DNA of 64,000 nucleotides, taken from a bacterium (GTDB taxonomy: Bacteria; Sysuimicrobiota; Sysuimicrobiia; Sysuimicrobiales; Segetimicrobiaceae). The stretch covers positions 1 through 64,000 of the forward strand of contig DASSJF010000026.1 in NCBI GenBank assembly GCA_035691305.1, given 5' to 3'. The notes below the pieces were generated by a model. The model did not search any database. It saw nothing but the letters and a program-made list of their open reading frames with translations, and was not told where the DNA came from. Shown in pieces: positions 43,456-51,679 of the stretch; positions within the stretch are counted from its first letter, which is position 1, and every line of letters begins with the position of its first letter. A program made the position numbers and the translations under genes.

Positions 43456-44192
43456 CGCGGCTCCTGGACGAAGTAGATCTGTGCCAGCGCCTTCACGCTC
43501 TCTTTGCTGTCCAGGATGTGGCGCTCCATCCGGTCCGCCGCCTCGCGCGGAGCGCGCGCTTGGATCAGCGCGAGGATCTCGAGGTGATCTCTACGGGTGG
43601 ATGCCGCCCGTTCGGCGCGCGAATAGTCGATGCGCCGGATGATCCGGATGCGCTCGTTGATCCTCCGAAGGAGCTCCACCAGCTCGGTGTTGCCGGTGAC
43701 CGCGGCGATGCCGAGGTGCAGCCGTTCGTCGACCTGCAGCCAGTCCAGTGCAGTCATCGCGCCTCGCCGCTCGTCCAACCGCTCCCAGTCCTCCGTGATC
43801 CGGGCCAGCGACGCGTGGGGAGCTCCCTCCGCCGCGGTCCGGGCCGCGTGCCGTTCGATGGCGATGCGGAGATCGTAGACCTGATTGACCTCGGCAAGCG
43901 TATACGCCCGCACCGAATAGCCCTGGCGGGGCACCAGCACGAGCCAGCCTTCCTGCTCGAGCCGGCGCAGCGCTTCGCGTGCCGGCGTCCGGCTGACACC
44001 GAGTTCTGTGGCCACCTGAATCTCGCTGATGCGCTCGGCGGGTCGCAGCTGAAGAGTAAGGATGCGCTCTTTGAGCGTCTTGTACACGGCCTCGCCGCGG
44101 GGTTGGTCGCTCGGGCCGCGCTGCCGTGACGAACGGCGCGCGCGCGGCGCCCGGCCTTTGCCGGTCACTCTATTCGCGCGGGGCAGCGGCAT
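43452..44192 (-). CDS. GntR family transcriptional regulator, FCD (FadR-type) subfamily
   Basis: DNA-binding regulator of 246 aa. A basic N-terminal tail of about 30 residues precedes the winged helix (about 33-100, including ISEIQVATELGVSRTPAREALRRLEQEG written here only as its type region). The all-helical FCD ligand-binding domain follows (about 108-235, with YDLRIAIERHAARTAAEG). FCD ligands are carboxylic acids bound through a metal. It heads the minus-strand nitrogen operon and faces amt across a 205-bp gap that holds three GTATAC hexamers, the expected type of GntR half-site. Confidence 0.92.
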   Translation of the reverse strand: MPLPRANRVTGKGRAPRARRSSRQRGPSDQPRGEAVYKTLKERILTLQLRPAERISEIQVATELGVSRTPAREALRRLEQEGWLVLVPRQGYSVRAYTLAEVNQVYDLRIAIERHAARTAAEGAPHASLARITEDWERLDERRGAMTALDWLQVDERLHLGIAAVTGNTELVELLRRINERIRIIRRIDYSRAERAASTRRDHLEILALIQARAPREAADRMERHILDSKESVKALAQIYFVQEPR

Positions 44193-44219
44193 CGGTCTCC
44201 TATCGAACCGTTATCTGCA

Positions 44220-44249
44220 GTATACCGACTTGTATACAGCGGCGTATAC
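44220..44249. promoter_or_regulatory. GntR operator array: three GTATAC hexamers at 12-bp spacing
   Basis: Self-complementary GTATAC occurs at 44220-44225, 44232-44237 and 44244-44249, exactly 12 bp apart. The array begins 27 bp above the gntR start and about 150 bp above amt. FCD-type GntR regulators often bind short T.GTATAC-type palindromes. The array probably controls gntR-fdrA-DUF1116-arcC and amt together. The remaining intergenic DNA up to the amt ribosome-binding site shows nothing else clear. Confidence 0.7.
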
Positions 44250-44397
44250 GATTACTCCTCCCCTTGCGGAGGGCGGCGGCCAAGCGGTCACGCGATCGGG
44301 GCACGAGGCCGCCGGCGGAACGCGCGCCGGCGGTGAGCAAGGTAATCTCCCTGGTCATCGCAAACCACTGCGTCTAGGTCGGTCACCGGAGGGTGCC

Positions 44398-45660
44398 ATG
44401 CTGCACCTCGATACCGGCAACACTGCCTTCATGATTCTCTGTTCAAGCCTCGTGATGCTCATGACGCCGGGTTTGGCGTTCTTTTATGGCGGGCTGGTCG
44501 GCCGGAAGAACGTCCTCGCCATCATGATGCAAAGCTTCGTCTCGATGGGCTGGACCACCGTGCTGTGGTGGCTCGTCGGGTTCTCGATGTGCTTCAGCGG
44601 CGACCTGAAGTCGGGCACCGACATCGGCGGAATCATCGGCAACTTTCACTGGGCGTTTCTCCGCGGCGTAACGCTGTCGACGCCGTCGCCCAACGACACG
44701 ATTCCGCTGATCGTGTTCTGCGCCTACCAGATGATGTTTGCCATTATTACGCCGGCGCTGATCACGGGCGCCTTTACCAATCGCGTGACCTTCAAAGCGT
44801 ACTTCCTATTCCTCACCGCGTGGTTGCTGCTGGTCTACTTCCCCTTCGTGCACATGGTGTGGGGCGGCGGGCTCCTGGCGTCCTGGGGGGTCAAGGACTT
44901 TGCCGGCGGCATCGTGGTCCACAACATCGCGGGCATGGCCGCGCTGGCGTCGGTGCTCTACGTGGGCAAGCGTCGGGTCGCGGATGAGGGGCCTCACAGC
45001 ATCCCGCTCGTGGCGCTGGGCACCGGCCTGCTTTGGTTCGGGTGGTACGGTTTCAACGCGGGCAGCGAATTCCGGGTGGACTCCGTCACCGCCGTGGCCT
45101 TCCTCAATACCGACCTCGCCGCATCGTTTGCCGCGATCGCGTGGCTGGTAATGGACTGGCTGCTCACCGGGCGGCCGCGCTTCCTCGGCCTGCTGACGGG
45201 AGCGGTCGCCGGCCTGGCCACGATCACGCCGGCCGCGGGGTTCGTGTCGCCGGCCGCGGCGTGCTTGATCGGCATCGTATCGGGCGTCGTCTGTTATTAT
45301 GCAGTCGCCCTGAAAAATCGCCTGCGGTGGGACGACGCTCTGGACGTGTGGGGGGTCCACGGGGTCGGCGGCTACCTCGGGATCGTCATGCTGGGCCTGA
45401 CGGCCTCAACCGCGTGGAATCCGGCCGCGTCCGGAGGGGTGGACGGATTGTTCCGCGGGGGCACGCACTTCTTTCTGGTCCAATGGGGAAGCGTGACGCT
45501 CGCGGCGGCGTGGGCGTTCTTCTTCACGCTGGGGATGCTCTGGGCGATCGAACACATCACCCCGGTGAAGGTGCCGGAACTCACAGAAGTCACGGGTCTC
45601 GACGAGGGTATTCACGGCGAAAAGGCCTACATCTTGGAAGGCGCGCCGTTGGCCCCGTAG
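44398..45660 (+). CDS. amt: Ammonium transporter (Amt/MEP/Rh family)
   Basis: Inner-membrane ammonium channel of 420 aa with about eleven transmembrane helices. The recruitment-site aspartate is D167 (KDFAGG), the pore twin histidines are H175 (GGIVVHNIAG) and H321 (WGVHGVGG), and the C-terminal tail ends with the conserved GLDEGIHGEKAY. GGAGG precedes the ATG by 5 nt. Divergent from gntR, so it would take up or recapture the ammonia released by the ureide/biuret enzymes. No glnK lies next to it. Confidence 0.95.
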   Translation: MLHLDTGNTAFMILCSSLVMLMTPGLAFFYGGLVGRKNVLAIMMQSFVSMGWTTVLWWLVGFSMCFSGDLKSGTDIGGIIGNFHWAFLRGVTLSTPSPNDTIPLIVFCAYQMMFAIITPALITGAFTNRVTFKAYFLFLTAWLLLVYFPFVHMVWGGGLLASWGVKDFAGGIVVHNIAGMAALASVLYVGKRRVADEGPHSIPLVALGTGLLWFGWYGFNAGSEFRVDSVTAVAFLNTDLAASFAAIAWLVMDWLLTGRPRFLGLLTGAVAGLATITPAAGFVSPAAACLIGIVSGVVCYYAVALKNRLRWDDALDVWGVHGVGGYLGIVMLGLTASTAWNPAASGGVDGLFRGGTHFFLVQWGSVTLAAAWAFFFTLGMLWAIEHITPVKVPELTEVTGLDEGIHGEKAYILEGAPLAP

Positions 45661-45728
45661 GTTCGCCCGCGGCGCCGCGCGGCGGACGGGGGCCCTTGAT
45701 CGGCCTGCCGGACGGGGATCGAAGCACG

Positions 45729-48089
45729 ATGCCGACACGACGAGTACCATCGCTGTGCCATTGGGGCGCGTTTACGGCCGTGGTCGAAGGAGACCGGGTC
45801 GTCAAATGCGAGCCGTTTTTCAAGGATCCGTGTCCGTCGCCGATGCTCAGCGCCCTCCCGGCCATGATACATTCACCGCTCCGCGTTCAACGGCCGGCGG
45901 TGCGCGAGAGTTGGTTGCGGGAACGCGAAGGCAGCGACGGAGCCCGACGCGGTGCGGAGCGATTCGTAGAAGTGTCGTGGGACACAGCGCTGACGCTTGT
46001 CGCGGAAGAACTCTTGCGCGTGCGCACACAATTCGGCCCGCAGGCAATTTTCGGCGGGTCATACGGTTGGTCTTCGGCCGGACGATTCCATCACGCGCGC
46101 ACACTCGTGCGGCGCTTTCTCTTCTCGGGCGGCGGCTGTGTCGATCAGATCGGCAACTACAGCTGGGGTTGCGCGCAGACCCTGCTTCCCCATGTCATCG
46201 GCTCCTACGAGCCGGTCGCGGGCAAAGTGACCCACTGGACCAACGTCGTCAAGCATACGAAGTTGTTCGTGGCCTTCGGAGGGCTCGCGATCAAGAACGG
46301 GCAAGTGACATCCGGGGGCGCCGGGGAACACACGATGACGCAATGGCTGCGCCGCGCCCGTGACGCGGGGTGTGACTTTGTCGTTGTGAGCCCAACGCAG
46401 GGAGACTGTCCGGATTTTCTGCGACCATCCTGGATCCCGATCCGGCCCAACACCGACGCCGCGCTCATGCTCGGCCTCGCGTACGTACTTCTTGCGGAGC
46501 GGAAAGCCGACGAGGCGTTCCTCTCGCGCCACTGCGTTGGCTTCGACAAATTCAAACCCTATCTCAACGGCGACTGCGACGGCACGCCCAAGACACCGGA
46601 CTGGGCCGCCGCCATCACGGGCGTCCCCCCGGAAACGATCTACTCCCTTGCTCGCCGCATGGCCGCCGCGCGCACGATGCTCAGTGCCTCGTGGTCTCTA
46701 CAGCGCGCGCATCACGGCGAACAGCCGTACTGGATGCTGATTGCCCTTGCCGCGATGCTCGGTCAAATCGGTTTGCCGGGCGGCGGATTCGGGTTCGGAC
46801 ACGGATCGATCAACGGCGTCGGCAATCCGCGGCCGGACGTACCTGCTCCCACGATGGACCACGGGGACAACCCCGCGGCCCGAGCGATTCCGGTGGCCCG
46901 TGTCGCAGACATGCTGCTGCAGGCGGGCGCCGAATACGAGTTCAACGGTCGGCACGACCGGTATCCCGACATCCGGCTCGTTTATTGGGCCGGAGGCAAC
47001 CCCTTTCACCATCACCAAGATCTGAACCGGCTGCGCGCGGCATGGGCGAAGCCTGAGACAGTCGTTGTGCACGAGAGTTGGTGGACCGCCACGGCCCGCC
47101 GCGCCGACGTCGTGCTGCCCGCCACCACGACGCTGGAACGCAACGACGTGGGGGGCGCCTCGCGCGATCGCTTCATCTTCGCCATGCATCAGGCAATCAA
47201 CCCGGTGGCGGCGAGCCGGAATGACTTCGACAGTTTCCGCGACCTCGCGGCGCGCGGCGGATTCGAGCGTGCATTTACGGAAGGCCGCGACGAGGCGGCT
47301 TGGATGAAGCATATCTATCGGCAGGCGCGCGCTGCCAACGCCGCAGTCGGCGTGGCGTTACCGGATTTCGAAGAGTTCTGGGAACGAGGATACGCCGAGC
47401 AGCCCGTGCCCGATGAGGACTTTGTGCTCTTCGCCGAGTTCCGCCGTGATCCCGAGCGCTATCCGTTGAAGACACCTTCCGGACGGATCGAACTCTATTC
47501 TGACACGATCAGAACGTTCGGCTATGACGACTGCCCGCCACACCCGGCGTGGCTGCCTCCTAAGGAGTGGCTCGGGGCGGAGGAAACACGCAGGTACCCT
47601 CTCCACCTGATCTCCATTCAACCGCCCAACCGGTTGCACTCGCAAATGGATCCGGGGCCCGTCGCGACAAGTCAAAAGATCGCGGGGCGGGAAAAACTGC
47701 GCATTGGACCGGAAGATGCGGCTCGGCGTGATCTTCGATCGGGCGACACGGCACGGGTGTTCAACGACCGCGGCGCTTGTCTCGCCGGCATCGAAATTGC
47801 CTCCGGGATAACGCCCGGGGTTGTAGTCATGGCAACCGGTGCGTGGTACGATCCGGCGGGACAGGGCGATCGACCGCTCGACCGCCACGGAAACCCCAAT
47901 GTGCTTTCACTCGATATCGGGACTTCGAAGCTCGCGCAGGGCCCGAGCGCGTTGTCAGCGCTGGTGGAGGTGGAGTTGTGGCGCGGGGGCCCCGCTGCCG
48001 TGCAGGCCTTTGAAGCGCCGGAAATAGTGCAACTGCGGCCCGGCTCTGGGTCGGACGTGCCGGAAAGAGATCAGGTAACCAGGCGCTAA
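45729..48089 (+). CDS. Molybdopterin-dependent oxidoreductase, biotin sulfoxide/DMSO/TMAO reductase type
   Basis: Single-subunit bis-MGD molybdoenzyme of 786 aa. S145 in GNYSWG is the expected Mo-ligating serine, SYGWSSAG holds the active-site Tyr-Trp pair found in DMSO and biotin sulfoxide reductases, and the C-terminal domain has RLHSQMDPG and DRGACLAG. No Tat signal and no N-terminal Fe-S cysteine motif are seen, so a cytoplasmic BisC-like enzyme reducing a sulfoxide or N-oxide is likely. The ribosome-binding site is weak; the start is placed where family similarity begins. No maturation chaperone or cytochrome subunit is adjacent. Confidence 0.9.
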   Translation: MPTRRVPSLCHWGAFTAVVEGDRVVKCEPFFKDPCPSPMLSALPAMIHSPLRVQRPAVRESWLREREGSDGARRGAERFVEVSWDTALTLVAEELLRVRTQFGPQAIFGGSYGWSSAGRFHHARTLVRRFLFSGGGCVDQIGNYSWGCAQTLLPHVIGSYEPVAGKVTHWTNVVKHTKLFVAFGGLAIKNGQVTSGGAGEHTMTQWLRRARDAGCDFVVVSPTQGDCPDFLRPSWIPIRPNTDAALMLGLAYVLLAERKADEAFLSRHCVGFDKFKPYLNGDCDGTPKTPDWAAAITGVPPETIYSLARRMAAARTMLSASWSLQRAHHGEQPYWMLIALAAMLGQIGLPGGGFGFGHGSINGVGNPRPDVPAPTMDHGDNPAARAIPVARVADMLLQAGAEYEFNGRHDRYPDIRLVYWAGGNPFHHHQDLNRLRAAWAKPETVVVHESWWTATARRADVVLPATTTLERNDVGGASRDRFIFAMHQAINPVAASRNDFDSFRDLAARGGFERAFTEGRDEAAWMKHIYRQARAANAAVGVALPDFEEFWERGYAEQPVPDEDFVLFAEFRRDPERYPLKTPSGRIELYSDTIRTFGYDDCPPHPAWLPPKEWLGAEETRRYPLHLISIQPPNRLHSQMDPGPVATSQKIAGREKLRIGPEDAARRDLRSGDTARVFNDRGACLAGIEIASGITPGVVVMATGAWYDPAGQGDRPLDRHGNPNVLSLDIGTSKLAQGPSALSALVEVELWRGGPAAVQAFEAPEIVQLRPGSGSDVPERDQVTRR

Positions 48090-48153
48090 CTGCGGCGGCA
48101 AGCGAGCAACGCTGTTGCTCGGGACGAGGCCATGTGCGAAAGCCTTGAAAATA

Positions 48154-48231
48154 TGGAGCCGGCGATCGGAATTTGAACCGAGGACCTGCGCAGGTTCGGC
48201 GAGCCGAGGGCTACCGCCCTAACTTCGCGGG
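48154..48231 (-). pseudogene. Degenerate tRNA-Thr-like sequence
   Basis: On the minus strand the last 35 or so bases (48188-48154) look like the 3' half of a tRNA: GCAGGTC, a TTCAAAT loop in a T arm, the acceptor strand CGCCGGC and the terminal TCCA. This matches the common bacterial tRNA-Thr 3' end. The 5' half is degenerate: the matching acceptor strand GCCGGCG is absent, the anticodon arm cannot be drawn with a 7-nt loop, and the T arm has an extra T. The first bases overlap the 3' end of the permease gene at 48219. It looks like a tRNA remnant or an attachment-site copy rather than a working tRNA. Confidence 0.6.
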
Positions 48232-49055
48232 TCGAATGCGTCGCGAAGGCCGTCCCCTACGAGGTTGAACGCCAGCACGGCGATGCTGATGGCGACGCCC
48301 GGACACGCGGCCATCCAGGGCGCATTCAGGACGAAGCGGCGACCGTCGGCCACCATCGTGCCCCAGGAAGCCAGCGGGGGTTGCACGCCGATCCCAAGGA
48401 AACTGAGGGCCGCCTCCGCATTGATGGCTCCGGCCATGGCGAGGGACCCGAGCACAAGGAGCGGCGCGCTTGCATTCGGCAGAATATGGCGGATCATGAT
48501 TCGAAACCGTCGCGACCCCATCGCGGTGGCCGCGGCGACGTATTCCTGCCTCTGAACCAGCAACGTCTGGGCCCGCGACATACGGGCGAAATCCGGCAAC
48601 CGCGTGAACGCGATGACAAGAATGAGGTCACCAAAGTGCGCCCCAACGATGGCAATGAGTCCGATTGCCAGTACGATGTCGGGAAACGCCATCAGCACAT
48701 CGATGACGCGCATCAAGACATCGTCCCACCAGCCGCCGAGGACGGCGGCCGACATCCCTACCGAGACACCGGCGGCCGCGGCCGCGCCGACGCTCAGCAC
48801 GCCGACGAGCAGCGACGTGCGTCCTCCGTAGATGACTCGGCTCAAGATATCCCGTCCGAATTGATCTGTTCCGAACCAGTGGCCGGCGGACGGCGGTAGA
48901 CTGCGCGCGGACGCGTCCATGCCTACCATCGAGTGCGGCGCGACGGCAGGCGCCAGTACGGCGAGGACCACGAGCCCCACAATCAGGAAGCCGCCGGCGA
49001 CGGAGCTCGGATTGCGTACCAACGACCGCCACCGGCGCGACGGCGCGCCGGTCAT
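48219..49055 (-). CDS. Peptide/opine-type ABC transporter permease, DppC family
   Basis: Inner-membrane permease of 278 aa: basic N-terminus, anchor helix, HWFGTDQFGRDILSR, EAA loop (QEYVAAATAMGSRRFRI) and the end VGDGLRDAFDPRS. The family end is slightly clipped, and the stop falls within the degenerate tRNA-like sequence, which suggests the 3' end was formed by a junction there. It follows its DppB partner by 6 bp and is the last gene of a long minus-strand operon. Confidence 0.92.
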   Translation of the reverse strand: MTGAPSRRWRSLVRNPSSVAGGFLIVGLVVLAVLAPAVAPHSMVGMDASARSLPPSAGHWFGTDQFGRDILSRVIYGGRTSLLVGVLSVGAAAAAGVSVGMSAAVLGGWWDDVLMRVIDVLMAFPDIVLAIGLIAIVGAHFGDLILVIAFTRLPDFARMSRAQTLLVQRQEYVAAATAMGSRRFRIMIRHILPNASAPLLVLGSLAMAGAINAEAALSFLGIGVQPPLASWGTMVADGRRFVLNAPWMAACPGVAISIAVLAFNLVGDGLRDAFDPRS

Positions 49056-49061
49056 CGGCGT

Positions 49062-49991
49062 CTACCCATATCGGATTCTCGGATCGCACGCGGCATAAAG
49101 GAGATCCACGGCGAGGTTGACCAGTACGTAGAGCAGGGATGTGACTAGAATCGTCCCCTGCAGCAGAGGATAGTCCCGTCCGCTGATAGCTTCGACCAAC
49201 AACCGGCCCATGCCGGGGATATTGAAGACTGTCTCCGTCAACACGGTTCCGCTGAGGACCGTACCGAACTGCAGCCCGATGACCGTGATGATTGGGACAA
49301 GCGCATTGCGTAGAGCGTGAAAATACACGACTCGGCTAGCTGCCACACCCTTGGCGCGCGCCGTCCGGATGTAATCTTCGCGCAATGCCTCGAGCATGCT
49401 CGACCGTGTAATGCGCATCGCGAGTGCCGCAAATGAAGTCCCGAGCGCGACACACGGTAGAATGAGTGCCTGCCACCCGAACTCGTCGACCGAGCCGCCG
49501 GGCGGCAACCAGCCGAGTTGCAGGGAGAACACGATGATCAAGAGCAGTCCGAGCCAGAAGATCGGCATGGAGACGCCGACCATGGCCGCCAAACGGCTCA
49601 CATGATCGGCGAGCGCACCGGCGCGGACCGCCGCCGTAACCCCCAACGGGATGGCGATTGCCAGCGCCACCCCCATCGCGCCCACGGCCAGCAGCATCGT
49701 TGTCGGCAGGCGCTCCCCGAGCAACGCAGCGACGCCGTTGCTCTGCGTGATGCTCCGCCCGAGGTCGCCGCGAGCAATGTTACTCAGCCACAGCACGTAC
49801 TGCACGCTCAGGGGGCGATCGAGCCCCAACGCGTGCCGCTGGTCCGCGGCGTAGCTCGGGTCATAAAACTTCCCGAGCATCAACACGACCGGGTCGCCGG
49901 GCGCGAGGTGTATGAGACAGAACACGAACACGGTGACGCCGAGCACCACCGGCACGATCAGGATTAATCTGCGGACGAGGTACCGTTGCAT
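49062..49991 (-). CDS. Peptide/opine-type ABC transporter permease, DppB family
   Basis: Inner-membrane permease of 309 aa with MQRYLVRRLI, LIHLAPGDP, about six helices, EAA loop (EDYIRTARAKGVAASRV) and the end CDPRIRYG. An ATG is preferred over a GTG two codons upstream because the family N-terminus begins M.RYL.RRL. It lies 63 bp after the binding-protein gene and forms the channel with the DppC-type protein downstream. Confidence 0.92.
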   Translation of the reverse strand: MQRYLVRRLILIVPVVLGVTVFVFCLIHLAPGDPVVLMLGKFYDPSYAADQRHALGLDRPLSVQYVLWLSNIARGDLGRSITQSNGVAALLGERLPTTMLLAVGAMGVALAIAIPLGVTAAVRAGALADHVSRLAAMVGVSMPIFWLGLLLIIVFSLQLGWLPPGGSVDEFGWQALILPCVALGTSFAALAMRITRSSMLEALREDYIRTARAKGVAASRVVYFHALRNALVPIITVIGLQFGTVLSGTVLTETVFNIPGMGRLLVEAISGRDYPLLQGTILVTSLLYVLVNLAVDLLYAACDPRIRYG

Positions 49992-50054
49992 CAACACGCC
50001 GCGGGCGGAGCCGCGGCTGGGACGCGGGTCCGCCCGATGCCGCCTACCCGGACG

Positions 50055-51629
50055 CTACTTGTCGAGCCAGACGGTCTCAAGCGGAAACCAGTTCTGGACG
50101 TCCATTCCCATTCCACGAACGTACGACTGGACGACGTCGACGTTCTTGCCCCAACTCAGCAGCACCCGAGGAGCATCGTGCATGGCGATCGTATTGATCT
50201 GACGATCGATGACGATCGCCTGCTGCCGATCGAGCGTGCTGAGCGCCCTGTCGAGCAGCGGGGGCATCGCCGCGTTCTTGTACCCGCACGCACGGTTGTA
50301 CCAGGTGAGCTCGAACGGCGCGTCGGCCGAATAGGAATTCCACGTATACTGCTTGGTCAGCTTGCCGAACTTGAGACGATACAATCCCACATCGAAAGTA
50401 GGCGTTTGTCCGGCCGGAGGATTCCAGAGGCCGGCGAGCGCCGCCTTCTCCACGACGTTGGGCACGACCTTGACGCCGATTTGCGCCAGCTGATTCTGGA
50501 CCAATTGCACCTCGTCGACATACTCGGACACGTTCGTCGTGTGAAGGGAAAACGTCAGCGGATGACCGTCGTTGAATCCGGCCTGCGCGAGCAGATCCTT
50601 GGCCTTGGCGGGATCGTACGAGTACGAGGTCGTTTCCCACTGTTTCTCGTAAGCCGGATGCCACGAGGGGAAGATCCCCGAGGCCGGCTCCGCGTACCCG
50701 AGGAACACTGTCTGCGCGATCGCTTTCCTGTCGACCGCGTATGAGATCGCTTGGCGGACGCGCAGGTCGCTGAACGGCGCTTTGCAGGTGTTGAAGTACA
50801 TGAAGTTGAGCGTACTGCCCGGGGCCGACACGACCGTGAAGCGCGGATCCTTCGCCAGCCGCTTCGCGTCGGCGAGATCGGGCTCAAACACGACGTCGGC
50901 CCGTCGCGCCCGCAGCGCGATCATGCGGAGAGATTCTTCAGGCGTAGGCCGGAAAACGATCCGGTCCACGTAGGGCAATCCGGGTTTCCAATAGTGCGGG
51001 TTTCTGACGATCACGATCCGCTGATCGGGGACCCACTCCTGGAACATGAACGGTCCCGTGCCGACTGCCGCCTTGGATCCATAGTCCTTGCCCCACTTCT
51101 GGATCGCCGCGGGAGAATGGAAGCGGATCTCGTCGTCCGTCAGCAGCGAGGCAATGAAGTCGGCGTTGGGTTTAGGCGTCACAACTTCGACGGTGTACTT
51201 GTCGACGACGCGCACGCTTTTGATCAGCGTTTGGTACTGGCGGGCCGCATAGCCGACCTTGGGGTCCAACATCCGGTCCCAGTTGAACTTGACCGCGTCC
51301 GCGTCGAACGGCGTACCATCCTGGAACATAACGCCGTGCCGGAGGTGGAAGGTATACGTCACGTTGTCCGGTGCGACGGTCCAGGACGTCGCGAGGGCCG
51401 GGACCGCCTCGCCGTGCGGCCCGACGTTGACGAGGCTGTCGGAGATCTGATCGTCGACCATCTCGCCTTCGAAGCCACCGTCTACAACGGGATTCAAGTT
51501 CAGCATGTCCTCTTTCACGATCGCGTTCAGCGTGCCGCCGCGCTTGATCGATTGGCCGGCCGCGATACCCAAGGCAAGCGGGACCATGAGGACCGCCGCC
51601 GCGATCAGCCGCGCTGGTGCCTGGCGCAT
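50055..51629 (-). CDS. ABC transporter substrate-binding protein, family 5
   Basis: Exported binding protein of 524 aa with a Sec signal (hydrophobic stretch about residues 8-25). Family-5 features are GVMFQDGTPFDADAVKFNWDRM, GTGPFMFQEWVPD, LRVRQAISYAVDR and DPAKAKDLLAQAGF. The ATG is fixed by AAAGGAGG 7 nt upstream; a GTG two codons earlier is too close to it. It follows an M14-like hydrolase gene by 50 bp and precedes its two permeases, giving a hydrolase-SBP-B-C operon. Confidence 0.93.
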   Translation of the reverse strand: MRQAPARLIAAAVLMVPLALGIAAGQSIKRGGTLNAIVKEDMLNLNPVVDGGFEGEMVDDQISDSLVNVGPHGEAVPALATSWTVAPDNVTYTFHLRHGVMFQDGTPFDADAVKFNWDRMLDPKVGYAARQYQTLIKSVRVVDKYTVEVVTPKPNADFIASLLTDDEIRFHSPAAIQKWGKDYGSKAAVGTGPFMFQEWVPDQRIVIVRNPHYWKPGLPYVDRIVFRPTPEESLRMIALRARRADVVFEPDLADAKRLAKDPRFTVVSAPGSTLNFMYFNTCKAPFSDLRVRQAISYAVDRKAIAQTVFLGYAEPASGIFPSWHPAYEKQWETTSYSYDPAKAKDLLAQAGFNDGHPLTFSLHTTNVSEYVDEVQLVQNQLAQIGVKVVPNVVEKAALAGLWNPPAGQTPTFDVGLYRLKFGKLTKQYTWNSYSADAPFELTWYNRACGYKNAAMPPLLDRALSTLDRQQAIVIDRQINTIAMHDAPRVLLSWGKNVDVVQSYVRGMGMDVQNWFPLETVWLDK

Positions 51630-51679
51630 GCCCACCCCTCCTTTAACAGCTCAGTCGCTTTGCCGAAACCCGTTCCGGG

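Noticed and set aside
43900-43905. A fourth GTATAC as a GntR site
   Set aside because: It lies inside the gntR coding sequence, out of register with the 12-bp array, and a single hexamer is expected by chance.
48154-48231. Functional tRNA gene
   Set aside because: The 5' acceptor strand does not pair with the well-preserved 3' strand, the anticodon arm is not formable and the T arm has an extra base.
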